Of a stretch of DNA of 19,627 nt, positions 1 through 8,130 are shown one piece after another. The notes beneath the pieces were generated by a model. It made no database searches and was not told where the DNA came from. It saw only the letters and a program-made list of their open reading frames with translations. Each line of letters starts with the position of its first letter. Within the stretch, counting starts at the first letter, position 1. Location: contig JAWPNA010000412.1 in assembly GCA_045402695.1 (NCBI GenBank), positions 1 to 19,627 on the forward strand, given 5' to 3'. This DNA comes from JAWPNA01 sp045402695. GTDB taxonomy: Bacteria > Acidobacteriota > Polarisedimenticolia > JACPZX01 > DASXTC01. The translations under genes were made by a program, and so were the position numbers.

Positions 1-1
1 C

Positions 2-274
2 TCCGCGGTCGCCGGCCCCGTCGGCCGGACGGCGCAGGCGGCCACCGACTTGCAGCTTCACGCCGAGATCCTCTCATGGTCGCGTTCGAGGGGACTCTTT
101 CTCGGCGCCGCGCTCAAGGGGACGGTGATCAACCACGACGAGAAGGCGGCCCGGGAGTTCTACGGCAAGGAAGTGCCCGCCCGCGACATCCTCGTCGGCC
201 ACGCCGTGCCCGTGCCGGCGGCGGCGCAGGGGTACGTGAAAGCAGTCACTCAGTACTCGAAGCGCGCTTCTTGA
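2..274 (+). CDS. SYLF-domain (Ysc84/DUF500-like) lipid-binding protein, C-terminal part
   Basis: Only the last ~90 codons are present; the frame is open from base 2 to TGA at 272-274, so the true start lies upstream. Visible motifs are typical of the SYLF family C-terminus: GPVGRTAQA near the beginning, then AEILSWSRSRGLFLGAALKG, then a DEKAAREFYGKEV block and a short tail. Family knowledge: SYLF proteins bind phosphoinositides in eukaryotes, and bacterial members are often secreted or lipoproteins of unknown role. No signal peptide can be judged because the 5' end is missing. A TTG at 50 is available but lies inside the conserved domain, so it is not the start. A strong hairpin follows 44 bp after the stop. 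Confidence 0.85.
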   Translation, partial: SAVAGPVGRTAQAATDLQLHAEILSWSRSRGLFLGAALKGTVINHDEKAAREFYGKEVPARDILVGHAVPVPAAAQGYVKAVTQYSKRAS

Positions 275-317
275 TCGGGACGACCCGATTCACGGCTCGA
301 TCTCGAGCTGAGTAGGC

Positions 318-350
318 CCGCCCGCATCGTCCGATGGACGGTGCGGGCGG
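318..350 (+). terminator. Strong GC-rich hairpin after the SYLF gene
   Basis: CCGCCCGCATCGTCC at 318-332 pairs with GGACGGTGCGGGCGG at 336-350 across a 3-nt loop: a 15-bp stem with a single U-G wobble. No T-run follows, so it is either a weak intrinsic terminator or a 3'-end stabilising hairpin. The ATG at 334 lies in the loop and right arm, which argues against that ATG as a start for the next gene. Confidence 0.6.
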
Positions 351-420
351 TGCCATCAGCGCGGATCCCCCTCTATCCGTGACAACAGATATTGTGCCAT
401 CACCCCGCTTCCCGCCGAGG

Positions 421-449
421 TTGACAACAGTCGGTGAGGAGGGTACAAG
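421..449 (+). promoter_or_regulatory. Sigma-70-type promoter for the ankyrin/PQQ gene
   Basis: A perfect -35 TTGACA at 421-426, a 17-nt spacer and a -10-like TACAAG at 444-449 (4 of 6 matches). Predicted transcription start is about 456, giving a leader of roughly 58 nt before the GTG at 514. The -35 overlaps the second copy of a 9-bp direct repeat TGACAACAG (380-388 and 422-430, 42 bp apart), a possible operator pair. Sequence inspection only. Confidence 0.5.
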
Positions 450-513
450 TTCGGGGATTCGTGGCGCTTCCATCCACACTGGCACTCGAGACCGCCATCA
501 CGAGAGGTGCATC

Positions 514-2703
514 GTGCTCCTACAGCTCTTCCTTGCTTTGATGCTCGTCACGAGCGCTGCCGCCGCGCCGGCCGGCGATGGCGGCGAGGCCTTGCGCGAG
601 GCGGCCGGGGCCGGAGACCTGGCGCGTGTTCGCGCTTTGCTCGAGTCCGGCGTCCCGGTTGACGCGCCGGCGCCCCGGTACGGCCAGACGGCTCTGTTAT
701 TCGCCGCCGAGCGCGGTCATGACGAGATCGTCAAGCTTCTGCTCGACCGGGGCGCGAACGTGAACGCGCGCGAGACCTTCTTCCGCACGACGCCTCTGAA
801 GGCGGCTCTCGGTGGAGGCCACCTCGCCCTGGCCCGCCTTCTTCTCGAACGGGGCGCGAGCGATGCCGCCGACGCGCTGAGCGTGGCTCTCGAGCGCGGC
901 GATCTCGATCTGGCGCGCGCCGCTCTCGCCACCGGCCGGATCAGGCCCCTTGAGCTGAAGGCGGCGCGCAAGCAGTCGGAGTCCGCGGGCAAGCGCGAAT
1001 TCCAGGAGCTGCTCGCCGGCGCTCCCGTGACGCCCGGTGCGGCCGTCGCCCCCGGGGCGCCCATGCAGCGAATCCCGTTTGCGGTCGCGCCGGAGCGGCT
1101 CGCCGCCTGCGCCGGGCGATACCGCACCAATCAGGGTGTGGAGGTGGTGGTCGCGGTCAAGGACCGCGGCCTGTCGCTGGCGGGTGCCGGCGCCGCCGAG
1201 ATGCTCCTCGATCCGGTGGCCGAGGATTACTTCGAGACGGCCGCGGGAGACGCCTCCGTGACCTTCGCGGGTCGCGCGGGATTGATCGAGTGGGCCGAGC
1301 TGAACCGCGACGGCGACGTGACCGAGCTGGGTGTCGTGACTTCCGATCCTCAGCCGCTGAAGGCCGCGGCCGCGCCGATCGAGGAGCAGATCGGTCCGCG
1401 CGGCGAGCCGCGTCCCTGGCCGCAGTTTCGCGGGGCGGGGGGCTCGGGAATCGGCGATGGTCAGGGCATCCCTCTGCGCTGGGACCTGAAGACGGGGAAA
1501 AACGTCCGCTTCAAGACTCCGATCCCCGGCATCGCGCTCTCCAGCCCGATCGTATGGGGGGATCGGATCTTCGTCACGACGGCGGTGAGCGCGTCGGGCG
1601 ACAAGACATTCCGCACCGGCATCTACGGCGACGGCACGTCGGTTGACGACCTATCGGAACACTCGTTCAGGCTGTACGCGCTCGATGCGGGATCAGGCGC
1701 GATCCTGTGGGAGCGCGAGGTCCTCCGCGCCGCGCCGACGGTGAAGCGGCACCTCAAGTCGAGCCTCGCCAACGCCACTCCCGCTACCGACGGCAAGCGC
1801 GTGGTGGTCCTGTTCGGAGCGGTCGGCCTGCTGGCGGCGTACGACGTCTCCGGAGGCAAGCTCTGGCGGCAGGAGATCGGCATCCTCGACTGCAACGACC
1901 CTCAGTCGGGAAGCGCTCAGTGGGGGCACGCCAGCTCGCCGATCCTCCACGGTGATCTCGTGATCGTCCAGGGAGATCGCAGGAAGGATTCCTTCGCGGC
2001 CGCCTACAGGATCGGCACCGGGGAGCAGGTCTGGCGCGTCGCGCGCGACGAGGCCTCGACCTGGGCCACGCCGAACATCCTGCCCGCGTCCTCCGGGGAC
2101 GAGCTGGTGACCAATGGCCGCATCATCCGGGCCTACGGGCCGCGCGACGGCAAGCTTCTCTGGACGCTCGCACCGAACTCCGAGGTCGTGGTGGCCACGC
2201 CGGTGGTGGGCGAGGGACGGGTCTTCATCACCGCCGGCTACCCGCCGGTGCGTCCGATCTACGCGGTCAAGCCCGGTCACCGCGGCGACCTGACGCTTGG
2301 CGAGGGGCTGCATGAAAGCGACGCGATCGCCTGGAGCCATCCGCGCGGCGGCACCTACATCCCGACGCCGCTGCTCTATCGGAGCCACCTCTATCTGATC
2401 AACAACAACGGCCTGCTGACCTGCTACCGCGCCGACACCGGCGAGCAGGTGTACCAGACCCGCATCGGCGAGTCGGGCGTCTCGTTCGCGGCCTCACCTG
2501 TCGCGGCCGACGGCCGGCTTTACTTCACCAGCGAGACGGGAGAGGTGTACGTCCTTCGCGCCGGGCCGTCGTTCGAGTTGCTCGCCACCAATGCGATGGA
2601 CGAGACCGTGATGGCCACGCCGGCCGCCTCCAACGGCCTGCTGGTGGTGCGCACTCTGGGCCACGTGGTGGGGATCGGGGTGCCGGAATCAGCGGCACGC
2701 TGA
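514..2703 (+). CDS. Secreted ankyrin-repeat / PQQ-like beta-propeller fusion protein
   Basis: 729 aa. The GTG at 514 is preferred over the in-frame ATG at 334 because GAGAGG (502-507) sits 6 nt upstream and a clean signal peptide follows (LLQLFLALMLVTSAAAA, cleavage about residue 18). Residues ~25-145 hold ankyrin repeats (GQTALLFAAERGHDEIVKLL, DRGANVNAR, TTPLKAALGGGHLALARLLL). Residues ~188-275 are a beta-rich block resembling DUF3471 (ACAGRYR...). From ~300 (PWPQFRGAGGSG) to the end is a PQQ-binding-like/BamB-like propeller with repeated strand motifs such as SSPIVWGDRIFVTTA. The role is unknown; the signal peptide puts it outside the cytoplasm, where propellers and ankyrins usually mediate binding. 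The gene ends 27 bp before the kinase gene, so co-transcription is likely. PQQ-type propellers often bind no cofactor, so an enzymatic role is not claimed. Confidence 0.85.
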   Translation: MLLQLFLALMLVTSAAAAPAGDGGEALREAAGAGDLARVRALLESGVPVDAPAPRYGQTALLFAAERGHDEIVKLLLDRGANVNARETFFRTTPLKAALGGGHLALARLLLERGASDAADALSVALERGDLDLARAALATGRIRPLELKAARKQSESAGKREFQELLAGAPVTPGAAVAPGAPMQRIPFAVAPERLAACAGRYRTNQGVEVVVAVKDRGLSLAGAGAAEMLLDPVAEDYFETAAGDASVTFAGRAGLIEWAELNRDGDVTELGVVTSDPQPLKAAAAPIEEQIGPRGEPRPWPQFRGAGGSGIGDGQGIPLRWDLKTGKNVRFKTPIPGIALSSPIVWGDRIFVTTAVSASGDKTFRTGIYGDGTSVDDLSEHSFRLYALDAGSGAILWEREVLRAAPTVKRHLKSSLANATPATDGKRVVVLFGAVGLLAAYDVSGGKLWRQEIGILDCNDPQSGSAQWGHASSPILHGDLVIVQGDRRKDSFAAAYRIGTGEQVWRVARDEASTWATPNILPASSGDELVTNGRIIRAYGPRDGKLLWTLAPNSEVVVATPVVGEGRVFITAGYPPVRPIYAVKPGHRGDLTLGEGLHESDAIAWSHPRGGTYIPTPLLYRSHLYLINNNGLLTCYRADTGEQVYQTRIGESGVSFAASPVAADGRLYFTSETGEVYVLRAGPSFELLATNAMDETVMATPAASNGLLVVRTLGHVVGIGVPESAAR

Positions 2704-2730
2704 CACCACATCTGGTAACCTGCGGCCCGC

Positions 2731-5355
2731 ATGCCGCTCACCCCTGGAACCCACATCGGCTCGTATGAAGTGATCGCCCCTCTGGGGGCGGGAGGGATGG
2801 GAGAGGTCTACCGCGCGACCGACTCGCGCCTCAAGCGCGCCGTTGCCCTCAAGGTCCTTCCCGACGAAGTCGCCCGTGATCCCGAGCGCCTCGCCCGCTT
2901 CGAGCGCGAAGCGCACGTGCTCGCCTCGCTGAATCATCCCCACATCGGCTCCATCTACGGGATCGAGGAGTCGGGCCGCACACGCTGCCTGGTGCTGGAG
3001 CTGGTCGAGGGACAGACGCTGGCCGGCCGGATCGACTCCGGGGCGCTGACCGTGGGAGAGGCGCTGCACATAGCGCTGCAGATCGCCGAGGGGCTCGAGG
3101 CGGCGCACGAGAAGGGGATCGTCCACCGTGATCTCAAGCCCGCCAACGTCATGATCACCCCCGAGGGGACGGTGAAGGTCCTCGATTTCGGGCTGGCGAA
3201 GGCTCTCGAGGCGGATCCGGCCAGCGGGAGTGTTGATGTCTCCATGTCTCCCACCATTACCGCGGCCGCCACACGGCTCGGCGTGATCCTCGGCACCGCC
3301 GGCTACATGAGCCCGGAGCAGGCCAAGGGGAGGTCGGTGGACCGGCGGAGCGACATCTGGGCCTTCGGGGTAATCCTGTTCGAGATGCTCACGGGGACAC
3401 GGATGTTCACCGGAGAGACGGTATCGGACACACTGGCCGGCGTCCTGCGCGCGGAGGTCGAGTGGGGATCGCTGCCGCCCGGTCTCTCCGTGTCCGTGCG
3501 CAGGCTGCTGCAACGCTGTCTCGAACGGGACCCGAGAATCCGCCTGCGCGACATCGGTGAAGCGCGCATCATGCTTGGAGACGTCCTCGCCGGCCGAACG
3601 ATCGAGCAACCCTCGGCGTCGCCGGCCGCGTCCCGTAGCGGATGGAGCCCGCTCGTGGCGTCGGCGGTAGCGGTGGTAGCCGCCGCCCTGGCTGCCTTCG
3701 CCGCCTGGTCCTTCAAGCCCGTGCCGGAACCGCCACTGAGGAAGTTCCAGCTATCGGTGCCGGCCCTCGCCAGCGGGCCCGCCTACGCGATCTCTCCCGA
3801 TGGAAGAAGCGCCGCCTACGTGAGCAAGGACCGGCTCTGGATCCGCCGGCTCGACAAGCTGGAGGCGCGTGAGATCTCCGGGACCGAGGGGGCTGGCGAC
3901 CCCTTCTGGTCTCCCGACAGTCAGTGGATCGGCTACTTCGCCGAGAGCAGGATGAGGAAGGTGGCGGTCGCGGGCGGTGAGAGCAGCGTCATCTCGAAGC
4001 TGCCGGATTCGGTATCGCGCGGAGTCGGCGCGAGCTGGGCGCCTGACGGGACGGTCGTCTTCTCAACGGGGAGCAGCCCGCTGTACGAAGTTCCCGCGCG
4101 CGGCGGCGACCCCCACAAGATCCTCGAGGCGGACGCGGCCCTCGGAGACGATCATTTCCACGAGCCCTCGTGGCTGCCGGGCAAGAGGGGGGTGATCTTC
4201 ACCGTCCACCGAAAAGACGCAGGCACCGACACGCTCGCCCTGGTTGACGGGGGAGGCGGTGCCCGAAAGCTCCTCCTGCGACTGGAGAAACAGGAGATCT
4301 GGCACGCCGTCTATTCGCCGACGGGGCACATTCTGTTCCGGAGGCAGCCCGACAACGAAGGGATCTGGGCTCTACCGTTCTCGCTCTCGAAGCTGGAGCC
4401 GACCGGCGACGCATTTCTCGTCGTCCCCGGCGGGAACATGCCGTCGGTGTCCGACGACGGCACGCTGGTCTGCATCCTCGGGGGGAGCTCGGGGATGCAG
4501 CAGCTTGCGTGGGTTGACCGCAAGGGTGAGGTCCAGGAGCTGGTCGGACAGCCGCAGCCTGACATGCTGTTCGTATCGCTCTCGCCGGACGCGCATCACG
4601 TGGCCGTCCAGTCGCACGAAGGCGACAACTGGGATGTCTGGGTACACGACGTGACTCGGGGGACGAAAACACGCTTGACGTTCGAGACCGGCATGGACGG
4701 AATCCCCGCCTGGTCGCCCGGCGGCGACCGCATCGCCTACATGCAGCAGGACAAGATCATGATCAAGGCGGCCGACGGGGCAGGCATGCCAGAATCGGTA
4801 GGCGACGGGGCGACCCCCGTCTTCTCGCCCGATGGGAAGTACTTGGTGTACGCAGTCCAGTCGAACGAGACGAAGGGCGATATTTGGGTTCGGCCGATCG
4901 GGAAGGACGGCACACCCTCCGCCCTCATCCAGACCAAGGCGGGAGAGTGGGCCCCCCGGGTCTCTCCCGACGGGCGGTTCATCGCCTATGCATCAGATGA
5001 GTCGGGGAAACCGGAGGTTTACCTGGCGAGGTTTCCGAGCGGCGAGGGGAAGTGGCAAGTATCGGTGAACGGCGGAAATCAGCCGATCTGGAGTCGTCGC
5101 GGCGACGAGATCGTCTACCGCGTGGAGGACACGCTGATGGCGGTGCCGGTCGAAAGCGGGGCGGCTCCCGTGCTGGGGACGCCGGTACGGCTGTTCGAAG
5201 CCGGCGAGAAGGGGCTGAGCCTGAGACCGCGCAGCTACGACGTGTCGCCCGACGGGCAACGCTTCATCACCGTGAAGCGCCTGGAAAAGGAGACCGGCCG
5301 CGATCAGCTCATCGTGATCACCAACTGGTTCGCCGAGTTCGCGCATTCCCCGTAG
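2731..5355 (+). CDS. Receptor-like Ser/Thr protein kinase with C-terminal TolB/WD40-like propeller
   Basis: 874 aa from ATG 2731; no clear Shine-Dalgarno is visible, and translational coupling to the gene 27 bp upstream is plausible. The PknB-type kinase domain spans residues ~12-285: glycine loop GAGGMGEV (19-26), ATP lysine K41 in VALKVLP, helix-C glutamate E60, catalytic loop HRDLKPAN with D134, DFG at 152-154, SPEQ at 194-197 and SDIWAFG at 208-213. All catalytic residues are intact. One membrane segment lies at ~307-327. The rest is a TolB-like propeller with repeated S-P-D-G blades (AISPDGRS, FWSPDSQ, VFSPDGKY, RVSPDGRF, DVSPDGQR). Expected topology is a cytoplasmic kinase and external propeller. 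Its substrate is unknown. A second protein of the same architecture lies at 14169-16814 on the other strand. Confidence 0.92.
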   Translation: MPLTPGTHIGSYEVIAPLGAGGMGEVYRATDSRLKRAVALKVLPDEVARDPERLARFEREAHVLASLNHPHIGSIYGIEESGRTRCLVLELVEGQTLAGRIDSGALTVGEALHIALQIAEGLEAAHEKGIVHRDLKPANVMITPEGTVKVLDFGLAKALEADPASGSVDVSMSPTITAAATRLGVILGTAGYMSPEQAKGRSVDRRSDIWAFGVILFEMLTGTRMFTGETVSDTLAGVLRAEVEWGSLPPGLSVSVRRLLQRCLERDPRIRLRDIGEARIMLGDVLAGRTIEQPSASPAASRSGWSPLVASAVAVVAAALAAFAAWSFKPVPEPPLRKFQLSVPALASGPAYAISPDGRSAAYVSKDRLWIRRLDKLEAREISGTEGAGDPFWSPDSQWIGYFAESRMRKVAVAGGESSVISKLPDSVSRGVGASWAPDGTVVFSTGSSPLYEVPARGGDPHKILEADAALGDDHFHEPSWLPGKRGVIFTVHRKDAGTDTLALVDGGGGARKLLLRLEKQEIWHAVYSPTGHILFRRQPDNEGIWALPFSLSKLEPTGDAFLVVPGGNMPSVSDDGTLVCILGGSSGMQQLAWVDRKGEVQELVGQPQPDMLFVSLSPDAHHVAVQSHEGDNWDVWVHDVTRGTKTRLTFETGMDGIPAWSPGGDRIAYMQQDKIMIKAADGAGMPESVGDGATPVFSPDGKYLVYAVQSNETKGDIWVRPIGKDGTPSALIQTKAGEWAPRVSPDGRFIAYASDESGKPEVYLARFPSGEGKWQVSVNGGNQPIWSRRGDEIVYRVEDTLMAVPVESGAAPVLGTPVRLFEAGEKGLSLRPRSYDVSPDGQRFITVKRLEKETGRDQLIVITNWFAEFAHSP

Positions 5356-5760
5356 CGCGTCCTCCCCATGCCGCGTATTCCACATAACACGAAGGCGCCC
5401 GGCGCTGCCGCAACCCACGGCTGCGCGACCCAAGTCAATCTTCGGATAGGCTCCCGGACGTATCGCGGAGAATGGATCCCGGCCGGCCGGGACTCGCCGA
5501 TGAATGCGCCAAATTGCGCGGCGCGAGAGACCACATCCGGGTGGGGACAGACACGCACCCGAGCTGCCTCTTAGGACCGTTGCCGCCGGTGAAGCCTATC
5601 TCGCCCGCGAGGATCGGTTGGCACGGAGGCTGCACTTGCCAGTGCGTAACGCCTTCCCCCTTGTCCTCCCGCAGAACCCCCGCCTCGGGACGCGAGAGAA
5701 TCGCGCGCTCCTCACCGCCACGCCGGGACTCGAGGGGAGGGGAGAGGAGGGTTCGATCCC
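5356..5760 (+). other. Gene-free leader region before the five-haem cytochrome gene
   Basis: 405 bp with no convincing gene; the short open frames lack recognisable domains and ribosome sites. It contains minor hairpins (GCACT/AGTGC at 5632-5645; CGGGTG/CACCCG at about 5539-5561) and a purine-rich tract (about 5725-5751) ending in AGGAGG (5745-5750), a ribosome binding site 10 nt before the ATG at 5761. I looked for a GEMM-type (c-di-GMP) riboswitch, known upstream of some cytochrome genes, and found no matching core. No clear promoter was found. Confidence 0.5.
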
Positions 5761-8061
5761 ATGCAGCCACGACGCATTTTCGTCCTGAGCCTGCTCGTGG
5801 GTGTCGCCTGGGGAATCGGCCATGCCGCCCTGACGGTGCCCACCGAAGTGCAGCAGCCGGGATCCCAGCCGGGCGACGTCGGCAACATCGAGTCGCCGGA
5901 CAAGTGCGACAACTGCCACGGCGGGTACAACACCACGTACGAGCCTGCGCACAACTGGCGCGGAAGCATGATGGCCCAGGCGACCCGCGATCCGATCTTC
6001 TGGGCCACCGTCGCCGTTGCGGAACAGGACTTCGACGGGGCGGGAGATCTCTGCATCCGCTGCCACACGGCGGAGGGATGGCTCGGCGGTCGTTCCACCC
6101 CCACCGATGGTTCGGCCCTCGCCCCCAGCGACGCCGACGGCGTCTCCTGCGACGTCTGCCACAAGCTGACGAACCCTGACGACAGCGAGTGGATCGGCGT
6201 GCAGAAGCCTCCGTTCGTCGCCAACGACGGCGCCATGCCGCCGGCAGGCTATTACGGCGGCGGCATGTACAGCATGTGGGGCGGCAGCGACAAGCTGGGC
6301 CCCTACGGCGACGCGATGGCGCGTCATCAGTTCATGAAATCGATCTTCCACCGCTCGGCAGACCTCTGCGGCACCTGCCACGACGTGTCGAACCCGGCCG
6401 TGGGCGACCTCGCGCACAACAACGGCGCGCAGCGGCCGCTCGCTGGGGGCACATTCAGCGGCGTGCCCGGCGCGCCGGTTGACACGAAGGCGGCATTCAA
6501 CAACTTCCCGTACTTGTACGGCATCGTGGAGCGGACGTTCAGCGAACATCGGTCCAGCCAGGTCTCGCGGACGCTCGTGTCCGACTTCACGCGCCTTCCG
6601 TCCGATCTTCAGACGGGTGCTCTCAAGGCAGCCTACGACAGCGCCGTCGTGGCGGGCACTGGCGGCAACTACGCGGATGGCACGCCGCGCTACTTCACCT
6701 GCCAGACGTGCCACCTGCGCCCCGTGACCGGTCAGGGATGCAACAAGAACCCGCCGGTGCGCAAGGACCTGCCGTTGCACGACATGACGGGTGGCAACTA
6801 CTGGATGCCCGACGCCATCCTGTGGCTCGACGCGCGCGGTCTGCTGCGCGTGGGGGGCGGGCTCACGACCGTCCAGACAGCCGCCCTCAATGATGGGAAG
6901 ACACGCGCGCTGAAGCAGCTCGCCGAGGCGGCGTCGCTCAAGGTGAGCGGGGACGCGCTCGGCATCGTGAACCTCACTGGCCACAAGCTGCTCTCGGGGT
7001 ATCCCGAGGGTCGGCGGATGTGGCTCAACGTGAAGTGGCACGACGTCTCCGGGGCGCTCCTACGCGAGGATGGCAGCTACGGCACTCTCGACGTGACGCT
7101 CGACGGAGTGGCGCGGCAGGTCCAGACGATCCTCGACCTGGATGATCCCGAGACGAAGATCTACGAGGCTCATTACGGGATGACCTCCGACTGGGCACGC
7201 CAGCTCGTGGCTCTGGGGTACCCGACATCGATGCCGCTGAATTACGACCGCCTTACCGGCACGGCGGATGCGACGCTCGGCGACCTCGCGGCAGCCCCGC
7301 CCGGCGCGGCGCTGGAGACGTTCCGTTTCGTGGTCAACAACACCGTGATGAAGGACAACCGCATCCCGCCCTACGGGATGAGTTACGACGAAGCGCAGCG
7401 GCGAAACGCGCTGCCCGTGCCCGCGACGCAGTACGGCGGCCCGGGCCCCGGCGGCGTCTTCGACTACCGCGACACCATCACACTGCACCCGCCCGTGGGG
7501 GCCGTCTACGCGACGATCGACCTGCTCTATCAGCCGACGTCGTGGGAATACATCCAGTTCCTCTACCTCGCCAACACTCGGCAGAACGCGTTTCTCGGCG
7601 CCGAAGGGGTGAACCTGCTCGACGCGTGGATGAACACGGGGATGGCCGCGCCGTACGTCATGGCCTCGACCACCTGGGGCACGCCGCCCGCGCCGCCCGC
7701 GGTGGATCTGCGCACCGACGCACTCACCACCTGGACGGTGACCAAGACCGGAGCCCTCGGCACCGCGTCGAGCGTGTTCCTCAAGGGGGCCACGGTCGGC
7801 ATCAAGGCCCACGTGGTGGATGCCGCGCTGGCGGGACTGTCGGGCGCGCAAGTGTTCGTCGAGGTCCGGAACTCCTCCGGGGCGCTCGTGACATCGCTGC
7901 AAGGTTTCTCGGACACCGGTGGCAACGTCGTGGTGAAGTGGAAGACGTCCAAAATGCAGGCGCCCGGCACCTACGGCGTCCGCGTCGTGGATGCCCAGAA
8001 GAGCGGCTACGGTTTCGACGCCGCATCGAGCATTACGGAGGTCGCCGTCTCGATCCAGTAA
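5761..8061 (+). CDS. Secreted pentahaem cytochrome c
   Basis: 766 aa. ATG 5761 is preceded by AGGAGG and followed by a signal peptide (basic MQPRR, then a hydrophobic stretch to about residue 23). Five CXXCH c-haem sites: CDNCH (49-53), CIRCH (98-102), CDVCH (130-134), CGTCH (203-207), CQTCH (314-318). HDMTGGNYW (340-348) may supply a distal haem ligand. A conserved-looking block TGHKLLSGYPEGRRMW (about residues 405-420) matches a region known from large multihaem cytochromes of metal-reducing and soil bacteria. The last ~110 residues form a beta-rich, Ig-like domain, probably for anchoring or partner binding. Periplasmic or cell-surface electron transfer is expected; the electron donor and acceptor cannot be told from sequence. 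It converges with the minus-strand operon at 8131-10373, which carries another multihaem cytochrome. Confidence 0.88.
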   Translation: MQPRRIFVLSLLVGVAWGIGHAALTVPTEVQQPGSQPGDVGNIESPDKCDNCHGGYNTTYEPAHNWRGSMMAQATRDPIFWATVAVAEQDFDGAGDLCIRCHTAEGWLGGRSTPTDGSALAPSDADGVSCDVCHKLTNPDDSEWIGVQKPPFVANDGAMPPAGYYGGGMYSMWGGSDKLGPYGDAMARHQFMKSIFHRSADLCGTCHDVSNPAVGDLAHNNGAQRPLAGGTFSGVPGAPVDTKAAFNNFPYLYGIVERTFSEHRSSQVSRTLVSDFTRLPSDLQTGALKAAYDSAVVAGTGGNYADGTPRYFTCQTCHLRPVTGQGCNKNPPVRKDLPLHDMTGGNYWMPDAILWLDARGLLRVGGGLTTVQTAALNDGKTRALKQLAEAASLKVSGDALGIVNLTGHKLLSGYPEGRRMWLNVKWHDVSGALLREDGSYGTLDVTLDGVARQVQTILDLDDPETKIYEAHYGMTSDWARQLVALGYPTSMPLNYDRLTGTADATLGDLAAAPPGAALETFRFVVNNTVMKDNRIPPYGMSYDEAQRRNALPVPATQYGGPGPGGVFDYRDTITLHPPVGAVYATIDLLYQPTSWEYIQFLYLANTRQNAFLGAEGVNLLDAWMNTGMAAPYVMASTTWGTPPAPPAVDLRTDALTTWTVTKTGALGTASSVFLKGATVGIKAHVVDAALAGLSGAQVFVEVRNSSGALVTSLQGFSDTGGNVVVKWKTSKMQAPGTYGVRVVDAQKSGYGFDAASSITEVAVSIQ

Positions 8062-8077
8062 CGGGGAAGAGCGGGGC

Positions 8078-8110
8078 ACGGGAGGTGCGGCTCGAGGCCG
8101 AGCCTCCCGT
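8078..8110. terminator. Hairpin between convergent genes, likely bidirectional terminator
   Basis: ACGGGAGG (8078-8085) and CCTCCCGT (8103-8110) are perfect inverted 8-mers; inside, GGCTCG (8089-8094) can pair with CGAGCC (8099-8104) around a 4-nt loop. It lies in the 69-bp gap between the stops of the pentahaem cytochrome (8061) and the minus-strand PLP enzyme (8131). No T-run flanks it, so termination is inferred from position and stem strength. Confidence 0.55.
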
Positions 8111-8130
8111 ACTCCTTGCTCGGCAGCCGG

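Noticed and set aside
334..513. ATG at 334 as start of the ankyrin/PQQ protein
   Set aside because: It lies in a strong hairpin and upstream of the predicted transcription start; the extra 60 residues would hide the signal peptide.
5356..5760. c-di-GMP (GEMM) or cobalamin riboswitch before the cytochrome
   Set aside because: The conserved cores of these classes could not be found; only small unrelated hairpins are present.
5746..5762. GGTTCGATCC resembling a tRNA T-arm
   Set aside because: The flanking bases do not form a 5-bp T stem, and no acceptor, D or anticodon arms are present; it is part of the cytochrome leader.
5596..7041. 481-codon minus-strand open frame opposite the pentahaem cytochrome
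   Set aside because: Arg/Ala/Val/His-rich shadow with no domain; the plus strand carries five CXXCH motifs and a signal peptide.
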